The notes: generated by a model not told the origin, from the sequence alone. Shown: positions 32,304 to 41,527, numbered from the stretch's first letter. The stretch is 64,000 nt of DNA from SB11 sp037968475 (GCA_037968475.1 JBBKVO010000005.1:1-64000), one strand, 5' to 3'. Translations and numbers: made by a program.

Positions 32304-34766
32304 TTACAACAATTGCTTAATATTTTTTAGTAATACTAAAGGCTTAACGGGTTTGTACATTACCCCATCTAGAAATGGGCGTTGGGGGTGATTATCTACC
32401 TCGCTGTGGTGCGCAGCAGTAATTGCCAGTATGGGGGTCTTTTTGTTTAGGTTAGCACTGGTTTTTATGCGTTGTGCAGTTTCGTAACCCGATATTTTGG
32501 GCAGGTGCAAATCCATTAAAATAATATCGTATTGTTTTTCGGTAGCAAACTCAATGGCTTTAAAACCATTATCGGCTACGTCGTACTCTGTTTTCCATCC
32601 CGATAGTATTTTGCCAAACAGTAATATGTTGGTGGTATTATCTTCTACTACCAATACTTTTAAGCCTTCAAATGTTTCTGTACCTGCATTAATACTGTTA
32701 AGGCGGCCTTCTATCAAAGGGGTTTGATGGTGAGGTAATTTGAGTTTAAAATAAAAGTTAGTGCCTTTATCTACTTCGCTGTCAAGTTCTATTTCACTAT
32801 CCATAGCATGTAACAGTAAGCCAACAATAGTTAGCCCTAAGCCTGTGCCACCGTATTTTCGTGTAGTATACGCCTCAGCTTGGGCAAAAGGTTCTAATAT
32901 CGCTTTTAGCTGATTTTTAGGAATACCAATACCAGTATCTTGTACGCTAAACAATAGTGTTGCATTTTCCCTATTGTCATCAACCAGTTTGCAGCTTATA
33001 GTAATAGTGCCTTGCTTGGTAAACTTTATGGCATTGTTTACTAAGTTTGATAGTATTTGGGTTATACGGTAAGGGTCTCCAGTTACTCTTTCGGGTACGT
33101 TATCATCAATATCAATTACAATGTCATTGTTTTTTAACAAAGCACTTGCTTTAAATAGCATCTCTTGTTCTTTTAACAATTTGGGTATGTTTACCATCCC
33201 TTTTTCAAGATCTATTTTGCCTATTTCCAAACGACTCAGATCAAGGACATTGTTTAATAACAATAACAAATTGTCGGATGAGCGTTTCAACGCAACCATG
33301 TACTCGGTTTGCTCATCAAGCATAGGCATAGCTTGTAGCAAATCTACCAAGCCTGTAATACCATTTAATGGTGTGCGTATCTCGTGGCTCATAAAAGAGA
33401 GAAAGCGCGAACGTGCCGATAAGGCAATTTCTATCTCCTTTTTTTGTGCCAGTATTTGTGTGTTTTTTTCTTCTAGCTCGCGGTTGGTTTTCTCTAGCGT
33501 TTGTTGGTAGGTAACTAATGCTTTGTTGGTTTTTCTTTTTTGTCCATAAATAACCCAAAGCGTGCTAAGCAAAATAAGCAATAGTAAAGCTACGCTGCCA
33601 TATACCAGAGCTAATAATCTGTTTATACGGCCTGTATTTTGAATTTGTGCAAGCTGCATTTGGGCTTTTTCAACCTCGTACTCTTTTTCAAGAAGGTTTA
33701 TTTGCGCTTCTTTTTTATCGTAGCTTATGGCGTCTTTTACTCTTTCATATTGCTTAAAATATTCAAGCGATTTTTTATAATTCCCTTGTTGTGCATTTAG
33801 TTGGTGCAGTGCATCTAAAGCTCCCTTTTCAATTTCGGGTACATCCAACTCTTTGGCTATTTTTAGTGCATCAAGCAGGTGTGTTTCAGCGGCTTCAAAA
33901 TCATTTAACTTTAAATAAATTTCACCCATTACCACCATGGTATTGGCTAGTGCACGGCGGTTGCCCAATTCTTCTTTCAGGCTTTTTGATTTTTGCACAT
34001 AGGCCAGCGCTTCATTGTAGTTGCCCAAACCCATTAGGGCTTCACCAACGTTGTTGTATGAGTAGGCTATGTATGATTTATTGCCCGATTCTAAATCGGC
34101 AGCAAGTACTTTTTGGAAGCACGATAAGGCTGAATCGAAATTATTGATTTCTAAAAAGTTGCTGCCCATATTATTAAGCGTGTTTAGCACGCCATCGGCA
34201 TAGCCTGTTTTTTGGGCAATGGATAATGCTTTTTGGTAGTTTTGGGCTGCCTCGTTGTGGTTCGATTGGTTTTGATGTATAAGACCAATATTGTTATACG
34301 TATTTGCCAAACCTCGGGTATCGTTTAGCTCTTCAAATATTTTTAAGGCTTTTAGGTAATTATCTATGGCTTTAGCATAGTAGGCTTTAAAATCATAGTC
34401 AATGCCAATATCGTTGTAGCAGCGCGCTATACCTGCCTTATCATTAATTTCAGTAAAAAGGGCTAATGATATTTTGGCTAAAGCAATGGCGCTATCGTAG
34501 TTGCCGTATTGTTGTTGTGCCGAACTTTTTAAAAACCAAGCATTGGCTATGCCGCCTTTGTAGTTATTTTTTTGAGCTTCTACTAGAATAGTTTGGGCAA
34601 AGCTATCGCAAGCCTGCGGGTTATTATACTGCAAGTCAAACGCTTGGATAATAAGCGAATCTAAATGTTGATTTGGGTTTGAAACCGACGTCCCTTCATC
34701 AACAGAATTATTACATCCCCCACAAATCCAAGCTACGAAAAATACTATGGTTAAAACTCTGTGCAC
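32304..34766 (-). CDS. TPR hybrid sensor histidine kinase with receiver domain
   Basis: An 820-residue hybrid kinase. The N-terminus resembles a lipoprotein signal (MHRVLTIVFFVAWICGGC). Residues about 50-350 are tandem TPRs (for example NTYNNIGLIHQNQSNHNEAA), placed outside the cytoplasm; a membrane helix lies at about 388-408 and a coiled coil follows. HisKA has phospho-acceptor MSHEIRTPLNGI (His about 460); the ATPase has VNNAIKFTKQG and GGTGLGLTI; a C-terminal receiver has acceptor Asp in IILMDLHLPKISG (about 750). No HTH output, so phosphorelay to another protein is expected. Start is GTG at 34766. No partner regulator is adjacent. Confidence 0.9.
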   Translation of the reverse strand: MHRVLTIVFFVAWICGGCNNSVDEGTSVSNPNQHLDSLIIQAFDLQYNNPQACDSFAQTILVEAQKNNYKGGIANAWFLKSSAQQQYGNYDSAIALAKISLALFTEINDKAGIARCYNDIGIDYDFKAYYAKAIDNYLKALKIFEELNDTRGLANTYNNIGLIHQNQSNHNEAAQNYQKALSIAQKTGYADGVLNTLNNMGSNFLEINNFDSALSCFQKVLAADLESGNKSYIAYSYNNVGEALMGLGNYNEALAYVQKSKSLKEELGNRRALANTMVVMGEIYLKLNDFEAAETHLLDALKIAKELDVPEIEKGALDALHQLNAQQGNYKKSLEYFKQYERVKDAISYDKKEAQINLLEKEYEVEKAQMQLAQIQNTGRINRLLALVYGSVALLLLILLSTLWVIYGQKRKTNKALVTYQQTLEKTNRELEEKNTQILAQKKEIEIALSARSRFLSFMSHEIRTPLNGITGLVDLLQAMPMLDEQTEYMVALKRSSDNLLLLLNNVLDLSRLEIGKIDLEKGMVNIPKLLKEQEMLFKASALLKNNDIVIDIDDNVPERVTGDPYRITQILSNLVNNAIKFTKQGTITISCKLVDDNRENATLLFSVQDTGIGIPKNQLKAILEPFAQAEAYTTRKYGGTGLGLTIVGLLLHAMDSEIELDSEVDKGTNFYFKLKLPHHQTPLIEGRLNSINAGTETFEGLKVLVVEDNTTNILLFGKILSGWKTEYDVADNGFKAIEFATEKQYDIILMDLHLPKISGYETAQRIKTSANLNKKTPILAITAAHHSEVDNHPQRPFLDGVMYKPVKPLVLLKNIKQLL

Positions 34767-34868
34767 CCTTTTGGGTAATATACTTACAATGTCAACAATT
34801 ATACAGCATATTTCTTTAAATATCGGTTAGGCTTACGTTATTTGCAAACCATTTATCCCTTTTTAACA

Positions 34869-35585
34869 ATGACCCATTTAAGTATAAATATAAACAAGTT
34901 TGCAACTTTGCGTAATGCGCGTGGCGGCAATAACCCTGATGTGGTGAAAGCGGCCTTAGATTGCGAGTCATACGGAGCAGAGGGTATTACTGTACATCCT
35001 CGCCCTGACGAACGCCATATACGCTATGCCGATGTGTATGATTTGAAAAAAGTAGTAAGCACGGAGTTTAATATTGAGGGCAACCCCCGCACACAAAAAT
35101 TTGTTGATATGGTGCTGGCGGTTAAACCTGCCCAAGTAACCCTTGTGCCCGATGCTGAGAATGCGCTAACCAGCAATCAAGGGTGGGATACACTAAAACA
35201 CAAAGCCTATTTGCAGGAAATTATTGCCCTGTTTAAAAATAATGGTATACGCACTTCTATTTTTATAGACCCTATTGAGGAAATGATAGCAGGGGCAAAA
35301 GAAACAGGGACAGACCGTATAGAGTTGTATACCGAAGCTTATGCCACAGGTTATGCAGCCAATAAAGAACAAGCTATTGCACCATATATAAAAGCAGCTA
35401 CACTGGCCAATACATTAGGTTTAGGTATAAATGCAGGGCATGATTTGGACTTGGGAAATTTGGCGTATTTCTACAAAAATATTCCTCAATTGTTAGAAGT
35501 TTCTATAGGCCATGCACTTATTTGCGATGCGCTTTACTATGGGCTAAACAATACCGTGCAAATGTACAAACGTTGTTTAGTGTAG
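34869..35585 (+). CDS. pdxJ: Pyridoxine 5'-phosphate synthase
   Basis: A 238-residue TIM-barrel enzyme that condenses 1-deoxyxylulose 5-phosphate with the PdxA product to form PNP. Motifs include LSININKFATLRNARGG at the start, ITVHPRPDERHI, QVTLVPD, SIFIDP and GINAGHDLDL. ATG 34869 is the family start. The partner pdxA is at 57503-58576. The stop TAG directly abuts the stop of the convergent RDD gene with no bases between. Confidence 0.96.
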   Translation: MTHLSININKFATLRNARGGNNPDVVKAALDCESYGAEGITVHPRPDERHIRYADVYDLKKVVSTEFNIEGNPRTQKFVDMVLAVKPAQVTLVPDAENALTSNQGWDTLKHKAYLQEIIALFKNNGIRTSIFIDPIEEMIAGAKETGTDRIELYTEAYATGYAANKEQAIAPYIKAATLANTLGLGINAGHDLDLGNLAYFYKNIPQLLEVSIGHALICDALYYGLNNTVQMYKRCLV

Positions 35586-36311
35586 CTATTCTATGCGGCC
35601 TGTAAGGTAATTAAAATCGCGTACTACAAGCATCAAAAAATCTTTGTCGCTACCTTGTGCTTTCACATTTAGGCGTTGCTCTATTACAAACTTTGTTTTA
35701 CTAATTAATGTCAACGTTTCTACCGAGTAGTTTTTAGTAAATGTATTTACCACCTCTTTTATTGCCTCTATTTCAGCGTCGGTAAGCATATTAGCATTGT
35801 GGTAGGTGGGTATGTAGTTATCGTTGGTTTCTTCAAAAATAGTTTGCTCAAGGGTTACCCTTTGTTTTAGTTTTACTACCGTTGTGCCTGCTGCTATATC
35901 TCCTATACGTTGCCCTTTTCCATTAAACAAGTATGCAAAAACGGCGACTATCCCACCAGAAGCCTGCACCTCAAACAAGCCTATTAGCCATCGCAATATA
36001 TAATCGCCCAAACGGGGTTCAGTTCCGTCGGTGCGCATCACACGGGTTTTCATAATCATTTTACCAATAGAACGTCCGTTGTTTAGTGTTTCAAACAACA
36101 AATGGTATAAAATCATTGGGGTATAAAGAAAATACGTATACCCCATCCCATTTGGTATCATACCCTGCATCATCAAAAAACTTAGTAGTATATAGTATGC
36201 AAGAAAAACAAGATAGTCTATTATTCCAGCCGCCATACGGTCGCCTATACTTGCTACTTCAAAGCTTAGTCGTACGTTTTGGGTGGTATTTATTTTATAT
36301 GATTCAGACAT
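35586..36311 (-). CDS. RDD family membrane protein
   Basis: A 241-residue protein with an RDD domain at the N-terminus (SIGDRMAAGIIDYLVFLAYY, then NNGRSIGKMIMKTRV, about residues 20-155) and three to four membrane helices, followed by a soluble C-terminal part of about 85 residues. Function unknown; RDD proteins have been linked to transport. It is divergent from the SpoIIM-to-MoxR operon, 120 bp apart, and belongs to the same conserved neighbourhood in Bacteroidota. ATG 36311 (MSESYKINTTQNVRLSFE) chosen over an upstream frame. Confidence 0.85.
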   Translation of the reverse strand: MSESYKINTTQNVRLSFEVASIGDRMAAGIIDYLVFLAYYILLSFLMMQGMIPNGMGYTYFLYTPMILYHLLFETLNNGRSIGKMIMKTRVMRTDGTEPRLGDYILRWLIGLFEVQASGGIVAVFAYLFNGKGQRIGDIAAGTTVVKLKQRVTLEQTIFEETNDNYIPTYHNANMLTDAEIEAIKEVVNTFTKNYSVETLTLISKTKFVIEQRLNVKAQGSDKDFLMLVVRDFNYLTGRIE

Positions 36312-36431
36312 TTTTTCGACGAAATAAGGCTCTAAAATACATCTAAAGCCCAAAAACAAAAAACAAGCTCAATTTTTTAATATGAAATCTATATTTTGCA
36401 TGAATAAGAACTAACAGACGAAGACGAACAG

Positions 36432-37394
36432 ATGCGCGAAGCGGCCTTTAGCAAACAAAACCATCAAAAGTGGAAAGCATTTGAGCAAAAAATTGCTTTG
36501 GGAAACATTGCCAATCCCGATGAGATGGCCGATATGTTTGTTGAGGTTACTGATGATTTGGCCTTTGCGCAAACCTATTATCCAAAATCTAAAACTACCG
36601 CTTATCTTAATCAATTGGCGGTAAAAGCCCACCAAACCATCTATAAAAATAAAAAAGAAAAGAAGGGCAGGCTTAAATGGTTTTGGAAGGTAGAAGTTCC
36701 TCTTGCCATACAGGTTGCACACAAGCCTATGCTATTGGCATTGGCGGTTTTTTTGTTAGCTATTGTGGCGGGCGTAGTTTCTACCCTTTATGATGAGGAT
36801 TTTCCTCGCTATCTTTTGGGTGATGGATATGTAAATATGACTTTGGAAAACATTGCCAAAGGCGACCCATTGGGCGTATACGGGCGAGAAAGCCAACTAA
36901 ATATGTTTTTTTACATCACCATAAACAATATTATGGTTGCCCTAAAAGCCATAGGCTTTGGTATTGTGTTTTCTATATATACCATAATAGATATGCTAAA
37001 CAACGGTATAATGGTGGGTGTATTTTTCACCTTTCTGTATACCGAAGGTCAGTTGGGCATTGCCTTTCTTTCAGTATTTATACACGGTGTTATAGAGTTG
37101 GCTAGTATAGTTATAGCAGGAGGCGCAGGCATTATGTTGGGCAATAGCTTCATGTTTCCCGGCACATACAAACGTATCGATGCGCTTAAACGAGGCGCAC
37201 GAAGTGCTGCCATTATAGCAGTGGGCTTAGTGCCACTGTTTATTATTGCAGGTTTTTTAGAAAGTTTTATCACACGGTATTACCAAAATATTTGGGTGGG
37301 TATACTTACCATAGGTATTACCTTTCCGTTTATTATATGGTACTATATTATTTTACCCAAAAGAGTATTTAAACGTTATGGAAGAAAAGATTGA
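36432..37394 (+). CDS. SpoIIM/DUF95 family membrane protein
   Basis: A 320-residue protein with a charged N-terminal region (MREAAFSKQNHQKWKAFEQK) and a membrane half of five to six helices from about residue 100, including the SpoIIM family segment FLSVFIHGVIELASIVIAGG. In Firmicutes SpoIIM takes part in septal peptidoglycan remodelling; non-sporulating homologues have unknown roles. First gene of a five-gene plus-strand operon; overlaps the next gene by 17 bases. Confidence 0.88.
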   Translation: MREAAFSKQNHQKWKAFEQKIALGNIANPDEMADMFVEVTDDLAFAQTYYPKSKTTAYLNQLAVKAHQTIYKNKKEKKGRLKWFWKVEVPLAIQVAHKPMLLALAVFLLAIVAGVVSTLYDEDFPRYLLGDGYVNMTLENIAKGDPLGVYGRESQLNMFFYITINNIMVALKAIGFGIVFSIYTIIDMLNNGIMVGVFFTFLYTEGQLGIAFLSVFIHGVIELASIVIAGGAGIMLGNSFMFPGTYKRIDALKRGARSAAIIAVGLVPLFIIAGFLESFITRYYQNIWVGILTIGITFPFIIWYYIILPKRVFKRYGRKD

Positions 37395-38349
37395 ACTACA
37401 TAAAGTAAGAGATTTTAGCGGCGTTTTTTCTGATGCTGTAAACTTTATTAAGCATAATTTTAGAGGTATTGGCAAAAGCCTTGTAGTTATAGTAGCCCCT
37501 GTGTATACATTGGCCACAATATTAGTTTCGTTTCTTTCGGTACGGATTATTGATGCTATGAATGGGATGGCAAACACCTACTCGCCTTATGGTAATGCTT
37601 ATGGACGAGGTATAAGAGGGTTGTTTTTAGATCCTGCTTTGTGGCTATCTATTTTAGTATACTTTTCAGCCTTTATACTAGCCTTTAGTGTAATATTTGC
37701 CTATATAAAATTATATAATGAAAAAGAGTTACACGAAACCATAACACCCAATGAGGTTTGGCAATATACTTGGAGAAAATCATTAAAGTTTTTGGGCTAT
37801 TCTATCATATATACACTTTTGTTTGGGTTTGGGTATTTTCTTTTAATGATGGTTTTGACTGTGATTGGCTTTGTTCCCATTCTAGGCCCCATAATTATGT
37901 TTATTGTTCTACTTGGCTTGTTCGTGTCTGTATATGTCTTCTTTACTGTGCTAGTGCCGGTAATTTACTATGAGGACGAGGGAATAATGGAATCTTTGGG
38001 AAGAACTTTTAACCTACTTAAAGGCAGTTTTTGGCAAACCTTGCTTATTAATATTGTGGCCTATATATTGGTTCAGGCAGTAGCTTGGAGCTTTTACTTT
38101 GTTTTTATGCAACTGTTCTTAACAGGTAGTGTTGGTGTAGAAAAGTTTGATATTGATACACTTAAAATTATTTTCATAGTATTTTTTGCTTTAACACCCA
38201 TAGCACTGTTTTTTGCTTATTTGTTTCAATACAGCATTAGCAGTTTCAACTACTTTAGCTTGCTTGAGAAAAGAGACCACGTAGGGCTTAAAAAGAAAGT
38301 AAATGCTATAAATGAAGGTGATTTAGACAAACCAGCCGAAGAGTTTTAA
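37378..38349 (+). CDS. Polytopic membrane protein of the MoxR operon
   Basis: A 323-residue protein with about six membrane segments (for example SLVVIVAPVYTLATILVSFL and the glycine-rich segment near residues 140-190). It resembles the membrane-only domains seen in glycerophosphodiester phosphodiesterase-like and DUF4013-type proteins, but no catalytic domain is present. Overlaps the SpoIIM gene and is followed ten bases later by the DUF4129 gene. Function unknown. Confidence 0.65.
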   Translation: MEEKIELHKVRDFSGVFSDAVNFIKHNFRGIGKSLVVIVAPVYTLATILVSFLSVRIIDAMNGMANTYSPYGNAYGRGIRGLFLDPALWLSILVYFSAFILAFSVIFAYIKLYNEKELHETITPNEVWQYTWRKSLKFLGYSIIYTLLFGFGYFLLMMVLTVIGFVPILGPIIMFIVLLGLFVSVYVFFTVLVPVIYYEDEGIMESLGRTFNLLKGSFWQTLLINIVAYILVQAVAWSFYFVFMQLFLTGSVGVEKFDIDTLKIIFIVFFALTPIALFFAYLFQYSISSFNYFSLLEKRDHVGLKKKVNAINEGDLDKPAEEF

Positions 38350-38359
38350 TTACAGTTTT

Positions 38360-39106
38360 TTGAGAAAATTAGTCATCATATCACTACTGGCCTTGTGGGC
38401 TTGGCTTGCACCAGTAAGCTGTATCGCTGCCATTGATAGCTCATTGCTGGATAATAGTACGGTGCAGCCCCGCTTGCCTCAAAAAGAGACTATTGAAGAC
38501 TATAAAAAAGACAGCGACCTAAACTATGCCGAGACTAAAGTAAGCGATACAAGTTGGTGGGAAGATTTTTGGCGGTGGTTTAGAAGCCTTTTCAGGATTG
38601 ATTTGCCAAAAGGTCAGAAAGCGTGGCAAGACCCACTTTTTTGGATTTTCATAGGAGTGTTAGTGGCTGCCATAGTGTATTTTATTTTTAAGAACGAGAT
38701 TGCCACTATTTTTAATCGGTCAGGCGATGGTAAAGCACAAAATCTGCGCACTGAGTTTTTAGATTTGAGTACCGATGCACAAACGCTAGAAAGTCAACTA
38801 AAAAAAGCAATAGATGAAAAAAATCATCGCGAGGCGGTGAGGCTATACTATACCCTTACACTTAAAACCTTAACTGATAGTGGAAAAATTGATTTTAGGA
38901 TAGATAAAACCAATAACGAGTATTTGTATGAAATGCCCGACGGTGCTCTGCGCCAACCGTTTAAAAACCTTACATTTTACTTTGATTATATTTTTTATGG
39001 CAAGTTTGAGGCTACCGAAAGCATTTTTTTAAAGATGCAAGACAACTATGCCCAGCTAACCCAAAACATTAAAAAAGCACCCTCCGTTGAAAAAGGCCGT
39101 AAATAA
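38360..39106 (+). CDS. DUF4129 membrane protein
   Basis: A 248-residue protein with a signal-like start (RKLVIISLLALWAWLAPV), an extracytoplasmic tryptophan-rich stretch (SWWEDFWRWFRSLF), a membrane helix at about 93-112 and a cytosolic DUF4129 domain (EAVRLYYTLTLKTLTDSGKI). In such clusters it accompanies MoxR and DUF4350. TTG 38360 is the only plausible start; no ATG precedes residue 190. It overlaps the next gene by 20 bases. Confidence 0.8.
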   Translation: MRKLVIISLLALWAWLAPVSCIAAIDSSLLDNSTVQPRLPQKETIEDYKKDSDLNYAETKVSDTSWWEDFWRWFRSLFRIDLPKGQKAWQDPLFWIFIGVLVAAIVYFIFKNEIATIFNRSGDGKAQNLRTEFLDLSTDAQTLESQLKKAIDEKNHREAVRLYYTLTLKTLTDSGKIDFRIDKTNNEYLYEMPDGALRQPFKNLTFYFDYIFYGKFEATESIFLKMQDNYAQLTQNIKKAPSVEKGRK

Positions 39107-40295
39107 ATATGTAGTAATAGTGGTGCTGCTTTTTGGTGTATTGCTGTATACCGAATTGAGCAAGCCTAAACCTATTGATTGGCGAAAAACCTATTCTAAA
39201 AACGACAAAATACCCTACGGCGGCTATGTGGTATACAAACAGATAGAAGCACTAAACGGCGGTAAACCTATAAAGGTACAAGACGATAGCCCATACGAAT
39301 ATCTTGATGATGCCGAAGAGATAGCAGGGGGAAAATCGAACCTGATTATTATACAATCAGACGGCTACATTGATGATTTTGAGTGGGAAAAGATAAAAGA
39401 GTATGTAGATAGAGGAAACAATACCTTTATTGTATCGAAAACATTTAATAACGATATATTGGATGTAATGGGACTTAAAGCCAAAAGCGAAGAGTACTAT
39501 TTTAGTCCAGCAGACACATTATTAAAAGGTCGCCTAGTAAACAGAGTATTTAAGAAAGCAGCAAAGTATAGCAATAAAAACTCTAATAGCTTTACATATT
39601 TTGATATTAAAGACGGTAAAAACACAACAATATTGGGGGTTGTGCAAGACTCGCTACCTGATTTTGTAGCTCTCCAACACGGGAAAGGAAAAATATACCT
39701 TCACGCCAACCCACAAGTATATACCAATATACACGTGCTTAAAGGCGGTAATTATAACTATACCTTTTCAGCACTATCGTACCTAGAGCCTTTGCCTGTT
39801 TTATGGGACGAACACTATAAACAAAAAAATATTGAAGAAGACCTTGAAACAGGATCACCTTTGGCTTTTATACTAAAGCAATCAGCCTTTAAATGGTCGT
39901 TTTATACTGTGCTGTTGGGTGTACTTCTGTTTTTACTATTTAGGGTGAAAAGAAAGCAAAAAGCTATACCCATTATTACCCCGCTGGCCAATACATCAGT
40001 AGAATTTACTGAAACCATAGGTCGCCTATACTTTAACAAAGGCAATCACTTGGATATTGCCCATAAAAAAATACAATACTTTGCCCAGCATCTTTTTGTG
40101 AAATACAACCTACGTTTTGATGAAGGAAGCCCTGAGTTTGTAACCCACTTAGCTGAAAAAAGTGGAATAAAAGAAGACGAAGTGAAGTATTTGGTGTGGA
40201 AAATTGCTGAAATACGCAAAAAGACAGCGATAACAGATACAGAACTGTTTACACTAAATCAAAAAATTGACGAATTTTATTCAAAAGCCAAATAA
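39087..40295 (+). CDS. DUF4350 membrane protein
   Basis: A 402-residue protein with an N-terminal membrane anchor (VVIVVLLFGVLLYTEL), a DUF4350 domain (YGGYVVYKQIEAL, IEKIKEYVDRGNNTFI-like strand-turn pattern), a second membrane helix near residue 275 and a cytosolic tail with conserved helices. The start is TTG 39087 inside the DUF4129 gene. It is likely to work with the MoxR ATPase encoded ten bases downstream. Biochemical role unknown. Confidence 0.8.
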   Translation: MKKAVNKYVVIVVLLFGVLLYTELSKPKPIDWRKTYSKNDKIPYGGYVVYKQIEALNGGKPIKVQDDSPYEYLDDAEEIAGGKSNLIIIQSDGYIDDFEWEKIKEYVDRGNNTFIVSKTFNNDILDVMGLKAKSEEYYFSPADTLLKGRLVNRVFKKAAKYSNKNSNSFTYFDIKDGKNTTILGVVQDSLPDFVALQHGKGKIYLHANPQVYTNIHVLKGGNYNYTFSALSYLEPLPVLWDEHYKQKNIEEDLETGSPLAFILKQSAFKWSFYTVLLGVLLFLLFRVKRKQKAIPIITPLANTSVEFTETIGRLYFNKGNHLDIAHKKIQYFAQHLFVKYNLRFDEGSPEFVTHLAEKSGIKEDEVKYLVWKIAEIRKKTAITDTELFTLNQKIDEFYSKAK

Positions 40296-40304
40296 CGTAT
40301 ACCA

Positions 40305-41276
40305 ATGGAAGAATTTGAAAAAAGGGTAGATACCGAACACCTGCACCAATCCGTAGAAAAAATCAGGCAAGAGTTGGCCAAAGTAATAGTAGGTCAGCAC
40401 CGCATGATAGACCAAATGATTGCAGCTCTTTTGGCCAACGGGCACGTATTGCTTGAAGGTGTACCGGGTATAGCCAAAACCCTAACCAGTAAGTTACTGG
40501 CCAAAACCTTTTCGGTAGCCTTTTCGCGCATACAGTTTACGCCCGATTTGATGCCTAGCGATATTATAGGTACATCGGTATACAACCAAAAAAACAGCGA
40601 TTTTGAGTTTAGAAAAGGCCCTGTATTTAGCAATATTGTGCTTATAGACGAGATAAACCGCGCACCTGCCAAAACGCAAGCAGCTTTGTTTGAGGTAATG
40701 GAAGAACGCCAAATAACGGCTGACGGCACGACTTATACGCTTACACCGCCGTTTATTGTGTTTGCTACCCAAAACCCCATAGAGCAAGAAGGTACCTACC
40801 GATTGCCCGAAGCTCAACTGGATAGATTTTTATTTAAAATAGAAATACAATATCCAACCCTTGAAGAAGAAATAAAAATACTGACTGATTTTAATAAGCT
40901 GGATAATGCTCACCCAATGGACTTGGTTTCGCCTGTGGTAAGCAGGGAAGAGCTGTTGCAGCATCAGGCGACGGTGAAACAAATTATTATAGAAGATAAA
41001 CTATTGGCCTATATAGCTGCTTTGGTGCAACAATCGCGCAATTTTGCAGGATTGTATTTGGGCGCATCACCTCGTGCATCATTAAACATTATGAATGCAG
41101 CAAAAGCATTTGCAGCTATGAATGGTCGCGACTTTGTTACGCCTGATGATGTACAAGAAGCTGTATATCCTGTTTTGCGCCACCGCGTGATACTTACCCC
41201 TGAAAAAGAAATGGAAGGCGCCAATGCCAACGATATAGTGAAACAATTGATAGAAAAGGTAGAAGTACCCAGATAA
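40305..41276 (+). CDS. MoxR-type AAA+ ATPase
   Basis: A 323-residue AAA+ chaperone-like ATPase. Walker A is GVPGIAKT (about residue 50), Walker B IVLIDEINRAPAKTQAALFE, sensor 1 FATQNPIEQEGTY, and the C-terminal lid follows (GASPRASLNIMNAAKAFA). MoxR proteins help mature or insert partner complexes, often with a DUF58 or VWA protein. No DUF58 gene follows here; a strong terminator begins 28 bases after the stop. Confidence 0.95.
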   Translation: MEEFEKRVDTEHLHQSVEKIRQELAKVIVGQHRMIDQMIAALLANGHVLLEGVPGIAKTLTSKLLAKTFSVAFSRIQFTPDLMPSDIIGTSVYNQKNSDFEFRKGPVFSNIVLIDEINRAPAKTQAALFEVMEERQITADGTTYTLTPPFIVFATQNPIEQEGTYRLPEAQLDRFLFKIEIQYPTLEEEIKILTDFNKLDNAHPMDLVSPVVSREELLQHQATVKQIIIEDKLLAYIAALVQQSRNFAGLYLGASPRASLNIMNAAKAFAAMNGRDFVTPDDVQEAVYPVLRHRVILTPEKEMEGANANDIVKQLIEKVEVPR

Positions 41277-41303
41277 TCTTATTTCATTGAGTCGTCTTGA
41301 ACC

Positions 41304-41340
41304 AAAAAGGGCAGATACTTAGTAAGTATCTGCCCTTTTT
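41304..41340 (+). terminator. Terminator of the MoxR operon
   Basis: Two 17-nt arms (AAAAAGGGCAGATACTT and its complement) flank AGT and end in T5. A-rich on the left, so it could act in both directions. Confidence 0.85.
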
Positions 41341-41345
41341 GTTGT

Positions 41346-41505
41346 GCGGCAGGTTGAAACCAACCGTTTTTATGATTACAGCCCGCAGGAAGACTTAAGT
41401 CTTCCTGCGGGCTGTAATTTTTATAGAATAGTTTTTTAAACCTATGTGTAATGCTGGCTCGAGCGTCCGCTCGTGCCCAAAATATAGAAGCGTCCGCTTC
41501 AATAA
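41346..41505 (-). repeat. Mosaic of hairpin modules with inverted module C
   Basis: In order: GGCAGGTTGAAACC; a perfect 44-bp palindrome (41375-41418) framed by ATTACAGC and GCTGTAAT; a decayed AGTTTTTTAAACCT; then CGAGCG-TC-CGCTCG (41460-41473) and GAAGCG-TC-CGCTTC (41487-41500), which are module C in inverted orientation with different stems. No gene. The palindrome may also help to end the M1 peptidase transcript. Confidence 0.7.
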
Positions 41506-41527
41506 GACATCAAGTTAAAACCACACG

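Noticed and set aside
41375..41418. Palindrome as a simple terminator of the M1 peptidase gene
   Set aside because: It could act as one, but it has no T-run on the minus strand and shares frame and flanks with 29898-29946, so it was treated as a repeat module.
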